The notes under the pieces: generated by a model
Databases searched by the model: none
The model's input: only the letters and a program-made list of their open reading frames with translations
Told to the model about the DNA's origin: nothing
Assembly (NCBI GenBank): GCA_028278125.1
Contig: JANQEY010000014.1
Span: 1 to 64,000 of the forward strand
DNA from: a bacterium
Lineage (GTDB): Bacteria; Electryoneota; Electryoneia; Electryoneales; Electryoneaceae
Reading direction: 5' to 3'
Length of the DNA: 64,000 bases
Made by a program: the position numbers and the translations under genes
Part shown: in pieces, positions 26,815 through 35,668 of the stretch
Layout: every line of letters starts with the position of its first letter
Position numbering within the stretch: position 1 is the first letter of the stretch

Positions 26815-27923
26815 AATGTAATGAGTCAACAAAGCCGTTATATGAGGATATAAAGTATTGTGTGCGGTGCTGCATCCCTGAGACATCAGAAGGGACCGTT
26901 TTTGATGAAATGGGAATTTGCCGCGCATGTAGAAGCTCAGAGCATAAAATGCACATTAACTGGGTGGAACGAGAGAAACGGCTTCGTGAGATACTTGAGC
27001 ACTATAAAAGCATCAGTGGAGACAACTTTGATTGTATTGTTCCCATCAGTGGCGGGAAGGATAGTGTATTTCAACTGCATGTGCTGACCAAGGTATATAA
27101 GATGAATCCCCTGGCAGTCACATTCAGTCATAATTGGTTTTCAGAGACCGGCTGGGCAAACCTGTGGAATATGATTGAGAAAATGGATGTGGCTCACATG
27201 ATGTTTACTCCGAGTAGATCGGTTGTTAATAAGCTGGCAAAAAAATCGTTATATACCATTGGTGATGCATGCTGGCACTGCCATGCTGGGGTTGGTGCGT
27301 GGCCATTAAAAGCTGCCATTATGATGAAGATACCGCTGATGGTTTGGGGTGAGTCGATTTGTGAAGCTGGGAATAAGGCGTCTTATGCCGATAATGATTG
27401 GCAGCCAGTCAAGTTTGATGAGGAGTATTATCTGAAGGTGTCTTCTAAGGTAAGGCCAGAGAAGATGGTAGATGAGAATATATCAATGAAGGACCTTTAT
27501 CCATTTAAGTTGCCTGATAAAGATGAAGTGACCGAGGCAAAAATTGAAGGCATACATTTGGGTGACTACATGTTTTGGGATGGTGAAAGACAGGTCGAAT
27601 TCATAAAGAAAGAGTATGGTTGGCAAGAGGATGATGTAGATGGTACTTACAAAAGATATAAGAGTGTCGAGTGCCGTATGCCTGGGGTGCATGATTATGC
27701 CAAATTTGTAAAGAGAGGTTTTGGCCGCACGACTGACCATGTTTGCCAGGATATTCGAGCTGGGTTGCTCACTCGGGAGGAAGGATTCCAGCTGATACGC
27801 GAGATAGAACCCAAACGTCCGGAAGCACTTGATTTCTACCTTGAGATTACCGGCCTTAGCGAGGAAGAGTTTTATCGGGTATTGAAGGAGCAGCGCACTG
27901 GCGCAGCTAAAAATATCGAGTAG
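26811..27923 (+). CDS. N-acetyl sugar amidotransferase (WbpG/PseA type)
   Basis: 370 residues from the ATG at 26811, which overlaps the upstream stop; a GTG at 26805 is an alternative. An N-terminal Cys-rich zinc-like knuckle (YCVRCCIPET and GICRACR) precedes the PP-loop CIVPISGGKDSVFQL near residue 78, the ATP-binding site of this family. A further conserved CWHCHAGVG lies near 155. These proteins replace the oxygen of an N-acetyl group by nitrogen, giving an acetamidino sugar, as WbpG and PseA do. WbpG works with HisH/HisF-like partners as ammonia source; none is present here, whereas a GatA-like amidase follows. Confidence 0.88.
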   Translation: MKCNESTKPLYEDIKYCVRCCIPETSEGTVFDEMGICRACRSSEHKMHINWVEREKRLREILEHYKSISGDNFDCIVPISGGKDSVFQLHVLTKVYKMNPLAVTFSHNWFSETGWANLWNMIEKMDVAHMMFTPSRSVVNKLAKKSLYTIGDACWHCHAGVGAWPLKAAIMMKIPLMVWGESICEAGNKASYADNDWQPVKFDEEYYLKVSSKVRPEKMVDENISMKDLYPFKLPDKDEVTEAKIEGIHLGDYMFWDGERQVEFIKKEYGWQEDDVDGTYKRYKSVECRMPGVHDYAKFVKRGFGRTTDHVCQDIRAGLLTREEGFQLIREIEPKRPEALDFYLEITGLSEEEFYRVLKEQRTGAAKNIE

Positions 27924-28021
27924 TAAATAACCGTTATGATGCGGGTTTTCTAGTATCTAACTACCTTAATAAATACTATTTCAGACCTAGTGATCAGTTT
28001 ACGCTGTAATATGCATGTATT

Positions 28022-28043
28022 ACTCGGGAAGTGTTCGAGTTTT
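28022..28043 (+). terminator. Weak terminator-like hairpin
   Basis: ACTCGGG, loop AAGTG, TTCGAGT with two G-U pairs, followed by four T residues counting the last base of the stem region. It is in the 173-base gap before the amidase gene. Short and not GC-rich, so it may only pause polymerase. Confidence 0.25.
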
Positions 28044-28096
28044 AGCTTAGGCGTAACTCACTTGTAACACCAAGTCATAGATTGGAAACAGAAAAG

Positions 28097-29467
28097 ATGA
28101 ATCGGAAAGTTTTGACTGCCGTAGAAGCCAGGCAGCTGATGTCCAGTAACAAAATGTCAGTTGCTGAATATGCACAGTTATGCCTCGATAGAATACGAGA
28201 AATTGAACCCCACGTACATGCATGGAAATATCTAAACGAAGATCTGTTTATGCAACAGGCTAACAGACTTCAAGCAGAACTAGAGAGTGGAAAGGCAAGC
28301 GGTGAGTTGCATGGAATACCGGTGGGTATTAAGGATATCTTCAATACTGCAGATATGCCGACTTGCATGGGTAGCCCAATTTGGGAAGGGTTTACCCCAG
28401 GTAATGATGCACGTGTCGTAGCATCCTTGCGTGATGAAGGGAGTATCATTGCGGGGAAGACAGTAACAGCAGAGTTTGCAGTAAATCATGCCGGACCTAC
28501 ACGTAATCCTCGCGATGCTGAACGGATAACAGGAACTTCATCCAGTGGTTCGGCTGTGGCAGTTGCAACCGGAATGGTTCCTTTGGCGTTGGGTACACAG
28601 ACTGCAGGTTCCACCATACGTCCAGCAAGCTATTGTGGAATATATGGATTTAAACCTTCATTCGGAATCATACCAAGAACAGGGATTCTTAAGACACTAG
28701 ATACGCTGGATCACGTGAGTTTCTTTTCACGTTCGCCAGAAGATCTAAGGTTGATGTTGGATGCGATTCGCGTTAAGGGTAAAAATCATCCGTTTATTAA
28801 GAAATATATGGATGATGATCAGAAAGATAAAAAGGATAAATGGAAAATAGCTTTTGTGCATACGCCCGTATGGGAGCATGCAGAAGAGTACACAAAACAG
28901 GCTATGGTGGAATTTGCAGAAAAAATTTCCACGTTAGGCAATGTGGAACTGGATATAGTGGAACTGCCTGAGATATTTTCGACTGTGCATGATGTTCACG
29001 CAAGAATATATGAAAAGGCCCTCTCCTACTATTTTCAGGAAGAGTATAAGGAGCATGGGGAGCGGGTAAGTAAGCTGTTTCGTGACATGGTTGAACGTGG
29101 AATGCAGGTGTCAAATGAGAAATACCTGGAAGGGTTACAACAGCAAACGATTATTACCGAAGAACTGGACGCCTTTTTTGATAATTATGATATTGTGCTG
29201 TCTCATTCAACGGCTGGTGAGGCGCCTTTGGTCATTAGTAATAATGAGCCCCCTGATCCATGCTTGATCTGGACCTTCAGTCATACGCCATCGGTCAATC
29301 TGCCGATCTTTACCGGACCTAATGGCATGCCGTTTGGTGCGCAATTGGTATCCCGCAGGTACCATGATTTTTACTTGCTGGATTTTATGGATTATCTTGA
29401 ACAGGAAGGTGTGCTGGATGTCGACCACAGTCAGCGAAAGGAAATGTTGTCCAGAGCTGTTGTCTGA
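28097..29467 (+). CDS. Amidase-signature family hydrolase (GatA-like)
   Basis: 456 residues from the ATG at 28097 (TTG at 28082 possible). The Ser-cisSer-Lys triad is in place: Lys in GIPVGIKDIF near 78, GTSSSGSAVAVA near 147 with the cis-Ser, and the nucleophile region TQTAGSTIRPAS near 170. Members hydrolyse small amides. It stands directly after the sugar amidotransferase gene, so it could supply ammonia or trim an amide on the glycan. There is no GatB/GatC nearby, so a tRNA amidation role is unlikely. Confidence 0.87.
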   Translation: MNRKVLTAVEARQLMSSNKMSVAEYAQLCLDRIREIEPHVHAWKYLNEDLFMQQANRLQAELESGKASGELHGIPVGIKDIFNTADMPTCMGSPIWEGFTPGNDARVVASLRDEGSIIAGKTVTAEFAVNHAGPTRNPRDAERITGTSSSGSAVAVATGMVPLALGTQTAGSTIRPASYCGIYGFKPSFGIIPRTGILKTLDTLDHVSFFSRSPEDLRLMLDAIRVKGKNHPFIKKYMDDDQKDKKDKWKIAFVHTPVWEHAEEYTKQAMVEFAEKISTLGNVELDIVELPEIFSTVHDVHARIYEKALSYYFQEEYKEHGERVSKLFRDMVERGMQVSNEKYLEGLQQQTIITEELDAFFDNYDIVLSHSTAGEAPLVISNNEPPDPCLIWTFSHTPSVNLPIFTGPNGMPFGAQLVSRRYHDFYLLDFMDYLEQEGVLDVDHSQRKEMLSRAVV

Positions 29468-29484
29468 TTTTATTACTATCTGCC

Positions 29485-30030
29485 ATGACAGCCATAATTA
29501 ACAACAACTTGTTATACCTCCGTAAGTTCTCTGAGTCTGATATTCCAATGTGGGCCTCCTGGTTTAACAATCCAGAGATAACGCACTTTATGAACAAGGG
29601 AGAGACAGAGACTACCGTTGAGATGCAAAGAAAGCATATGGAAGCCATGGAAGCATCAGAAAATGATGTTCAGCTGGCGGTAGTGGAAAAGCAGAGCGAT
29701 ATGCTTGTTGGCTCAGTAGGCCTCCACAAGATTAGTCAAAGACACCAAACTGCAGACCTAAGCATTTTGATAGGTGAGCCACAGGCTTGGGGGAAGGGCT
29801 ATGGAACGGCTGCTATAGCGCTTATGGTTACTTATGGTTTCCTTGAACTTGGGTTGCACAAGATAACTGGCGGCATGTGGTCGGGTAATGCTGCATCAGA
29901 GAAATGCTTTATCAATAATGGTTTTAAACACGAAGGCACTAAACGCCAGCAGTTCTTCTGTGAGGGAGAGTATTTAGATGAATTGTGTTATGGGCTGCTA
30001 CGCTCAGAATGGAGCGGCCAAAATAACTAA
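29485..30030 (+). CDS. GNAT N-acetyltransferase (PseH/RimJ-like)
   Basis: 181 residues. LRKFSESDIPMWASWFNNPE near 12, the acetyl-CoA loop GKGYGTAAIALM near 100, and the C-terminal NAASEKCFINNGFKHEG near 133 define a single GNAT domain. The start segment with WFNNPEI resembles PseH, which acetylates a C4 amino group of a UDP sugar. It opens the second block of nonulosonic-type genes and may serve the aminotransferase at 30885. It follows the amidase stop by 17 bases. Confidence 0.87.
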   Translation: MTAIINNNLLYLRKFSESDIPMWASWFNNPEITHFMNKGETETTVEMQRKHMEAMEASENDVQLAVVEKQSDMLVGSVGLHKISQRHQTADLSILIGEPQAWGKGYGTAAIALMVTYGFLELGLHKITGGMWSGNAASEKCFINNGFKHEGTKRQQFFCEGEYLDELCYGLLRSEWSGQNN

Positions 30031-30084
30031 AGAGTGGCATGCTCTTATGACAAGCTAAGTGAATATAGATATGGGAATTTACTA

Positions 30085-30825
30085 ATGACAATAACGGCTA
30101 TGCTGATTGCTCGTCTCAGCTCTACACGGTTGCCTGCAAAAAATATCAAGCAGATTCTGGGGCGTCCCATGATTGAGTTGCTTGCCGAGCGGGTTTCGCA
30201 GGCGTCGAGTATCGATCAAGTGATGATAACAACGAGTGATCAGCCAAGTGATGATCCCCTTGAGGAACTTGCCGAACGGATTGGTATAGGCTGTTATAGA
30301 GGTTCACTTGACAATGTCATGGAGCGTATTTCAGGTGCTGCAACTGCTACTGATTGTGATCATGTAGTAGAGATCCTAGGAGATAATCCTTTTGTGCATT
30401 CAGAACTTATTGATGATGTAGTTGGACTACATCTGCAAGGAGACTATGACTATGTGGCAAATATTACCAACGAATACGAACAGGCAGACAGTAAGCTGAA
30501 ACGCTTCTCTCTTGGTATCAGGGTACAGGCTTACAAAAGGAAGCTGGCAGAAGCCTACGTGGATTACCCGGATACTGATAATTACTCTGCATACATGTTC
30601 AATAATCCGGATGTGTATAAAGTTGGCTATCTTGAGGCAGCAGGTAAATGGTCATTTGCCAATCGCCCTGATCTGAACTTTGCGGTTAATTACAAGAAGA
30701 ATTTCGAATTTGCCAATAGGGTCTTTGTGGAAAATTATGCTAACGATAAGAATTTTACCCTTGAGTCAATCTATCAGCAGTTGGATAAACAAGCAGACCT
30801 GCTTGAACTACTTGGTCCAGAATAA
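30085..30825 (+). CDS. Second SpsF-type cytidylyltransferase-like protein
   Basis: 246 residues from the ATG at 30085; a GTG 51 bases upstream is an alternative. The N-terminal loop TAMLIARLSSTRLPAKNIK and the middle EILGDNPFVHSELIDD parallel those of the protein at 10873, but residues differ (RLSSTRLPAK for RMSSTRLPGK), so it likely handles another substrate. It sits between the GNAT and the DegT aminotransferase genes and is probably part of a second CMP-sugar route. Confidence 0.8.
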   Translation: MTITAMLIARLSSTRLPAKNIKQILGRPMIELLAERVSQASSIDQVMITTSDQPSDDPLEELAERIGIGCYRGSLDNVMERISGAATATDCDHVVEILGDNPFVHSELIDDVVGLHLQGDYDYVANITNEYEQADSKLKRFSLGIRVQAYKRKLAEAYVDYPDTDNYSAYMFNNPDVYKVGYLEAAGKWSFANRPDLNFAVNYKKNFEFANRVFVENYANDKNFTLESIYQQLDKQADLLELLGPE

Positions 30826-30884
30826 CTATGTGCACGGAAATAGCTGCGAGCAGAATTTCTAACAAATTATCCTAAATAGATATT

Positions 30885-32171
30885 ATGAGTGATAAACCAG
30901 CAATATTGGGTGGTGCCCCAGTCCGTAATAAACCTTATCCAGAACATTCAACAATGATTGGGGTTGAAGAGGAGCAAGCTGTTATTGAGGTGCTGCGCGG
31001 TGAACACCTTTCTGGATTTTCAGCCAGACCGGGTGATCGTTTTTTGGGTGGGGTTAAAGTTCGTGAAATGGAACAGAGCTTCGCTGCATATTTTGATACC
31101 AGGTTCGCAGTATCCTTCAATTCAGCCACATCTGGTCTGCATGCGGCTGTGGCTGCGGCAGGTGTTGGGCCTGGTGATGAAGTAATTACCTCACCGTACA
31201 CCATGTCGGCGACAGCATCTGCAATTGCGATGACTAACGGGATACCAGTTTTTGCAGATATTGAAGAGCGAACATTTGGGTTGGATCCGACTTCAGTTAG
31301 ACAGCGCCTGACTAAACATACGAAGGCCATACTGACGGTTAATATTTTTGGCCACCCCAGTCAACTGGATGAACTGAAGGCCATCGCGGATGAACATGGC
31401 TTGATGCTGATCGAAGATAATGCCCAGTCTCCCGGGATGCGTTTTCATGGTGAATACTGCGGGACCGTTGGTAGCATGGGGGTGCTGAGTCTGAACTACC
31501 ATAAGGGTATACAAACAGGCGAGGGCGGAGTGGTCCTTACTGATGATGAGGATCTGGCAGAACGGCTACAGCTCATTAGAAATCACGGTGAAGTGGTAGT
31601 TGGTAAAATCGATTATCCGGCTATCGAGAACACGCTCGGATGGAATTACCGTTTGACTGAGATTCAAGCTGCAATTGGAACAGAGCAGATAAAGAAACTC
31701 GATAAGCTAAATGGTTTACGCTCCAACTTGGCTGCCGTACTAACTAAGAAGCTTGAGAAGTTTGATTTCCTGCGCACACCAATTGTCGAACAGGATTGCA
31801 CGCATGGGTATTACCTGTACCCACTAAAGTTTGATCAGACAGCTGCTGGTATAAATCGTGATACCTTTGTCAGAGCAATGCAGGCCGAGGGGGTTTCTCT
31901 AGGGGCAGGGTATGTAAAGCCAATTTATCTTGAGCCGATGTATCAGCGCCAGATAGCCTATGGAAAGATGCACTGTCCTTTCAAATGCCCCTTGTATACA
32001 GGTGACGTTTCATATGAACAAGGATTGTGCCCTACTGCTGAACGGATGCACTTCAGTGATCTGATGACTACAGATATTTGTAAGTATCCAAATACCGAGA
32101 CCGAAGTCGAAGAGTTTGTTGTTGCGGTCGAGAAGATTGCTGATCACATCAGTGAGCTCCAGAATATTTAA
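30885..32171 (+). CDS. DegT/DnrJ/EryC1-family sugar aminotransferase
   Basis: 428 residues. PLP contacts are in LIEDNAQSPGM near 176 and the Schiff-base Lys in LNYHKGIQTGEGG near 206, with the usual NYRLTEIQAAIG near 255. The opening PAILGGAPVRNKPYP is typical of the group that acts on nucleotide-linked or free keto sugars and cyclitols. A Cys-containing insertion near 365-395 (HCPFKCPLY and GLCP) is unusual. It should aminate a keto sugar in the second pathway, perhaps with the Gfo/Idh oxidoreductase at 34700 as dehydrogenase partner. Confidence 0.88.
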   Translation: MSDKPAILGGAPVRNKPYPEHSTMIGVEEEQAVIEVLRGEHLSGFSARPGDRFLGGVKVREMEQSFAAYFDTRFAVSFNSATSGLHAAVAAAGVGPGDEVITSPYTMSATASAIAMTNGIPVFADIEERTFGLDPTSVRQRLTKHTKAILTVNIFGHPSQLDELKAIADEHGLMLIEDNAQSPGMRFHGEYCGTVGSMGVLSLNYHKGIQTGEGGVVLTDDEDLAERLQLIRNHGEVVVGKIDYPAIENTLGWNYRLTEIQAAIGTEQIKKLDKLNGLRSNLAAVLTKKLEKFDFLRTPIVEQDCTHGYYLYPLKFDQTAAGINRDTFVRAMQAEGVSLGAGYVKPIYLEPMYQRQIAYGKMHCPFKCPLYTGDVSYEQGLCPTAERMHFSDLMTTDICKYPNTETEVEEFVVAVEKIADHISELQNI

Positions 32172-32258
32172 TAGTTTCCTGTCCTGGTGGAAAGTAAATT
32201 CTGTTTCCTTGTGTTGTATGAAACCATGAAATATCACAGGTGATACATCAGCAATAAA

Positions 32259-33314
32259 ATGAAAAAGAAGTTGCTGGTATATACCCAAGATAAAGGAGGT
32301 ACGCGTTACCTCTTGCCTTTAATACAATCGATGGAACAGGATTTATCTTCATTTGAAACGCTCTATGTAAACCATGAGCATTCCTACGATCTATTACCTG
32401 GTGCAGTACGGGATAAGAGGATTATTCCTGTTGTTTCCAGTGAAAAGCCAATAACTGAGTGGGAACAACTTCTTGTGCAACAAGAAGTAGATGCCGTGCT
32501 TTGTACCCTTAGCTCAACCAAGCTGGATCTAAGTAATGCCAATCTAATCGTAGCGGCTAGAGCACAACAGATACCGACACTAGGTTTTCTTGATCACTGG
32601 AAAGGTTATGATCGTTTTCTCAACCCTGTGGGTAAACCTGAATATAGTCCAGATTGGCTGGGTGTTATTGATGATTACTGCGCGCAAAATGTGCGTCAAC
32701 ATGAAATTCCCGTCAAGAAAATGGGAGTGGTCGGGCATCCATGGCTGGAAAGTATGGCGGCCAACTCAAGAAAACCTGCTGCTATCAATAGTGAATGCGT
32801 AAGAATAGTCATCATATCGCAACCGGATACAACAGATGGCAGTTTTAGGAGTATTTTCTGTAGGATGTCAGAGGGTGAATCCCTGGTTGAAAAGATAGCC
32901 CGAATAGTATCCGAACATAATTCAGAATACTCAATTAGTTATCGACCACATCCAAAGGAAGTGAGCTCATGCCAGGTGCCTGAAGTTTTAGGTATTGATA
33001 ACAGTTCAACTGAAGAACTGCTGACCAAATATGATGTGTATATGGGATTAGATTCGATGCTCCTTTTCGAGGCTAATCTCGCAGGTCGGCCCTGCATTAT
33101 GTTGCGGCTGCCAGAATTTGAAGATGTATCTGATACGGCAATACCCTATATGTATGCAAAAGAGATAGTTGATATGGATGAGCTTATTTATCAGATTGGT
33201 GATGTATTATCGGGTGATGGAGTAGCGCCAGCCTTTGATGCCAGTGGCTCGTTGCTTAAGTGTGAGATGTTCCTGAAAGACTTCCTTGATTCAATGAGGA
33301 TTTGCGATGCCTAA
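32259..33314 (+). CDS. Unclassified GT-B-like protein of glycan cluster
   Basis: 351 residues, no signal peptide. It starts with a beta-strand-like LLVYTQDKGG and has GHPWLESM near 160, YRPHPKE near 227 and YMGLDSMLLFEANLAGRPCI near 263. The last is typical of CDP-glycerol- or polysialyl-type GT-B proteins, where a small-residue loop and a Glu bind the nucleotide of the donor. Overlap of eight bases with the GT2-NeuA fusion gene downstream suggests joint action. I infer a transferase for a CMP-sugar made by that fusion; the sequence alone does not prove it. Confidence 0.55.
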   Translation: MKKKLLVYTQDKGGTRYLLPLIQSMEQDLSSFETLYVNHEHSYDLLPGAVRDKRIIPVVSSEKPITEWEQLLVQQEVDAVLCTLSSTKLDLSNANLIVAARAQQIPTLGFLDHWKGYDRFLNPVGKPEYSPDWLGVIDDYCAQNVRQHEIPVKKMGVVGHPWLESMAANSRKPAAINSECVRIVIISQPDTTDGSFRSIFCRMSEGESLVEKIARIVSEHNSEYSISYRPHPKEVSSCQVPEVLGIDNSSTEELLTKYDVYMGLDSMLLFEANLAGRPCIMLRLPEFEDVSDTAIPYMYAKEIVDMDELIYQIGDVLSGDGVAPAFDASGSLLKCEMFLKDFLDSMRICDA

Positions 33315-34692
33315 GATTAGTGTTTACATGCCTAATCACAATTATGCTGATTACATTGATCAGGCAATAGATAGCGTTATTCGACAAACAATCGATGACT
33401 GGGAGTTGATTGTTATTGATGATGGCTCTACTGATGGTTCATTAGAGAGACTATCCAAGTACAGGAATGATGATCGTATTACAATCATTGAGCAGGAAAA
33501 CAAAGGGCTCAATGTAACTAACAATGTTGCCATACGCTTATCCCGAGGAAAGTATATTGTCCGTGTAGATGCCGATGACTATATCGATGAGAACTTTCTA
33601 CTGGTCCTTTCAAATACACTGGAAACGAACCCCGATATAGGTCTTGTCTTCCCTGATTATTACCATGTCGATAAAACAGGGGCAATCATAGAAACCATAA
33701 GAAGAAAAAAAATCGGAGAAGAGGCGCAGTTGCTGGATTTGCCGGCGCATGGTGCCTGCACAATGTTTCGAAAGGACGTTCTGCTTGAGGTTGGTTCCTA
33801 TGACGAGGCATTCAGCTGCCAGGATGGCTACGATATCTGGATTAAATTTATCGAGAAGTACAAGCCATATAATGTAAATATTCCATTATTTTACTACCGC
33901 CAGCACGGTAATAATCTGACAGGAAATACGCATAGGATTCTTGATACTAGGCGAGAAATAAAGCGCAAGCATATAGAAAAAAGCGGCGGCCTGAAGTCGA
34001 ATATACTTGGCTTGATACCAGTTTATAATGCCAGCATTTACCATCAAAACCGGCCTTTTACCGAGCTTCATGGCAAACCGCTGTTGTGGTACACCCTGCA
34101 TGAGGCATGTAAAGCACAAAGCCTGACTAGGATTGCTGTTACATCAGAGGATGATAGCGTATTGGAATATGTGAAAGAGAATTTTCCGCAGGTTGATGTG
34201 GTAAAGCGTGAAGGTGCGTATGCAAAATATGATATACGCGCTGAGGACCTGATGAGTCATGCTCTTTCTGCACTTAAGAATGAACACTCTTATGAATCAG
34301 ACGCAGTTTGCCTTTTATATATCAGTACGCCGCTGAGACAGGCAAAGCATATTGATCATGCAGCAGACACGATGAAAATATTTGATACAGATTCAGTGAT
34401 TTCTGTGCAGGAAGAATTAGCCCATTGTTACCACCATGACAAACATGGATTGATACCTATTAATATTGTAGATGGCAATAAGCCCCGATTAGAGAGGCAG
34501 GCCATTTATAAAGAGAACAGTGCTGTACTTCTGTGTCGCACGAAAAATCTTCAGGCAGGTAATATGCTGGGTAAAGTGGTGGGGCATATCAGTATGCTGC
34601 CAGAAGAGAGTGTCAAAATAAATTCCGATTTTGAGTTCTGGCTGGCTGAGAAAGTTATCAGCAACAGGACTGATAGAGAAAGCAAAAACTGA
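33307..34692 (+). CDS. GT2 glycosyltransferase fused to NeuA-like cytidylyltransferase
   Basis: 461 residues. Residues 1 to about 230 are a GT-A/GT2 domain (ISVYMPNHNYADYIDQAI, IVIDDGSTDGS near 37, RVDADDYID near 79 carrying the DxD, and CQDGYDIWIKF near 160). Residues about 235-461 resemble CMP-sialic acid synthetase: GLIPVYNASIYHQNRP, LLYISTPLRQ near 334 and a terminal INSDFEFWLAEKVI. The usual NeuA loop RxGSKGxPxKN is altered, so activity needs proof. A chain joining sugar activation and sugar transfer is uncommon. The following Gfo/Idh gene starts seven bases later. Confidence 0.82.
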   Translation: MPKISVYMPNHNYADYIDQAIDSVIRQTIDDWELIVIDDGSTDGSLERLSKYRNDDRITIIEQENKGLNVTNNVAIRLSRGKYIVRVDADDYIDENFLLVLSNTLETNPDIGLVFPDYYHVDKTGAIIETIRRKKIGEEAQLLDLPAHGACTMFRKDVLLEVGSYDEAFSCQDGYDIWIKFIEKYKPYNVNIPLFYYRQHGNNLTGNTHRILDTRREIKRKHIEKSGGLKSNILGLIPVYNASIYHQNRPFTELHGKPLLWYTLHEACKAQSLTRIAVTSEDDSVLEYVKENFPQVDVVKREGAYAKYDIRAEDLMSHALSALKNEHSYESDAVCLLYISTPLRQAKHIDHAADTMKIFDTDSVISVQEELAHCYHHDKHGLIPINIVDGNKPRLERQAIYKENSAVLLCRTKNLQAGNMLGKVVGHISMLPEESVKINSDFEFWLAEKVISNRTDRESKN

Positions 34693-34699
34693 AACAGTT

Positions 34700-35662
34700 A
34701 TGCTAAGAACAGCTATTATCGGATGCGGTAAAATTGCCGGTGGATATGATTTGGATATGTCTGCTGAGTGGGTTATGACTCATGCCAGCGCTTACCGCCA
34801 TTGTAAGGATACACAGCTTGTGGCGATTGCAGATAGTTCTTTGGAAGCATTAAATAGCTTTGGTGAAAAATGGTCTGTTGAAAGCAGGTACCAAGATTAT
34901 AGAGAGATGTTGTCTAAGGAAAGGTTGGACATAGTAAGCATATGTTTGCCAACAGAAATGCATCGAGAGGTATTTGAGGTGGCTTGCCAACATCAGGTGG
35001 CTGCAATCTTCATGGAGAAGCCACTGGCTTATACAAGTGATGATATCAATGCAATGCTTCATGCAGCATCTGAAAAGATAGTTACGGTAAACTATTTCAG
35101 AAGATGGAATTCTACCCTGCAAGATATAGTGAGCAGGTTGCATAACGGAGAGTTCGGGGTATTACGAGCTGCAGCAATATACTATCAGAAGGGGATACTG
35201 AATAATGGCTCGCATGCCATTGACATGATGAGATGGTTTTTTGGGGACCCTGTTGATACTGCATTTAGCGGTGTGGCATTCGATGACCCAAAGGATCCTG
35301 GGCTTGACTTTGTCCTGACATTTGAGAATGGTGCAAAGGCAGTTTTCACAAATATCACTGGATGTGATTATCATCTGTTCGAGGTTGATCTTGTACTGGA
35401 TAAATCAAGAATCAGTATCAAGCAGAGAGGACAGCATATCCAGGAATATACAGTAATCCCTGAGCCTTATTATAAAACCTTCAATATTGTTACTGAATCT
35501 GGGCCATTAACGGAGAGTGCGTGGAAGTACTGCATGAAAGGGGCGGTAGATGAGCTGGCTACGGCTATCATGGATGATGAAAAGGTAAGCTGCAATATGA
35601 TGGATGGATTTAGGGCCAATGAAATTTGTTTGGATATTATTGATGAATACAGGCGGAGTTGA
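34700..35662 (+). CDS. Gfo/Idh/MocA-family oxidoreductase
   Basis: 320 residues from the ATG at 34700; an upstream start at 34631 would overlap the preceding gene and lacks merit. The Rossmann motif IIGCGKIAGGYD near residue 5, the EKPLAY motif near 109 (Lys of the family) and GSHAIDMMRWFFG near 170 are seen. Members oxidise or reduce a sugar hydroxyl using NAD(P). Located directly before the second NeuB-type gene, it probably provides the keto or reduced sugar for that synthase. Confidence 0.88.
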   Translation: MLRTAIIGCGKIAGGYDLDMSAEWVMTHASAYRHCKDTQLVAIADSSLEALNSFGEKWSVESRYQDYREMLSKERLDIVSICLPTEMHREVFEVACQHQVAAIFMEKPLAYTSDDINAMLHAASEKIVTVNYFRRWNSTLQDIVSRLHNGEFGVLRAAAIYYQKGILNNGSHAIDMMRWFFGDPVDTAFSGVAFDDPKDPGLDFVLTFENGAKAVFTNITGCDYHLFEVDLVLDKSRISIKQRGQHIQEYTVIPEPYYKTFNIVTESGPLTESAWKYCMKGAVDELATAIMDDEKVSCNMMDGFRANEICLDIIDEYRRS

Positions 35663-35668
35663 TGGCAG

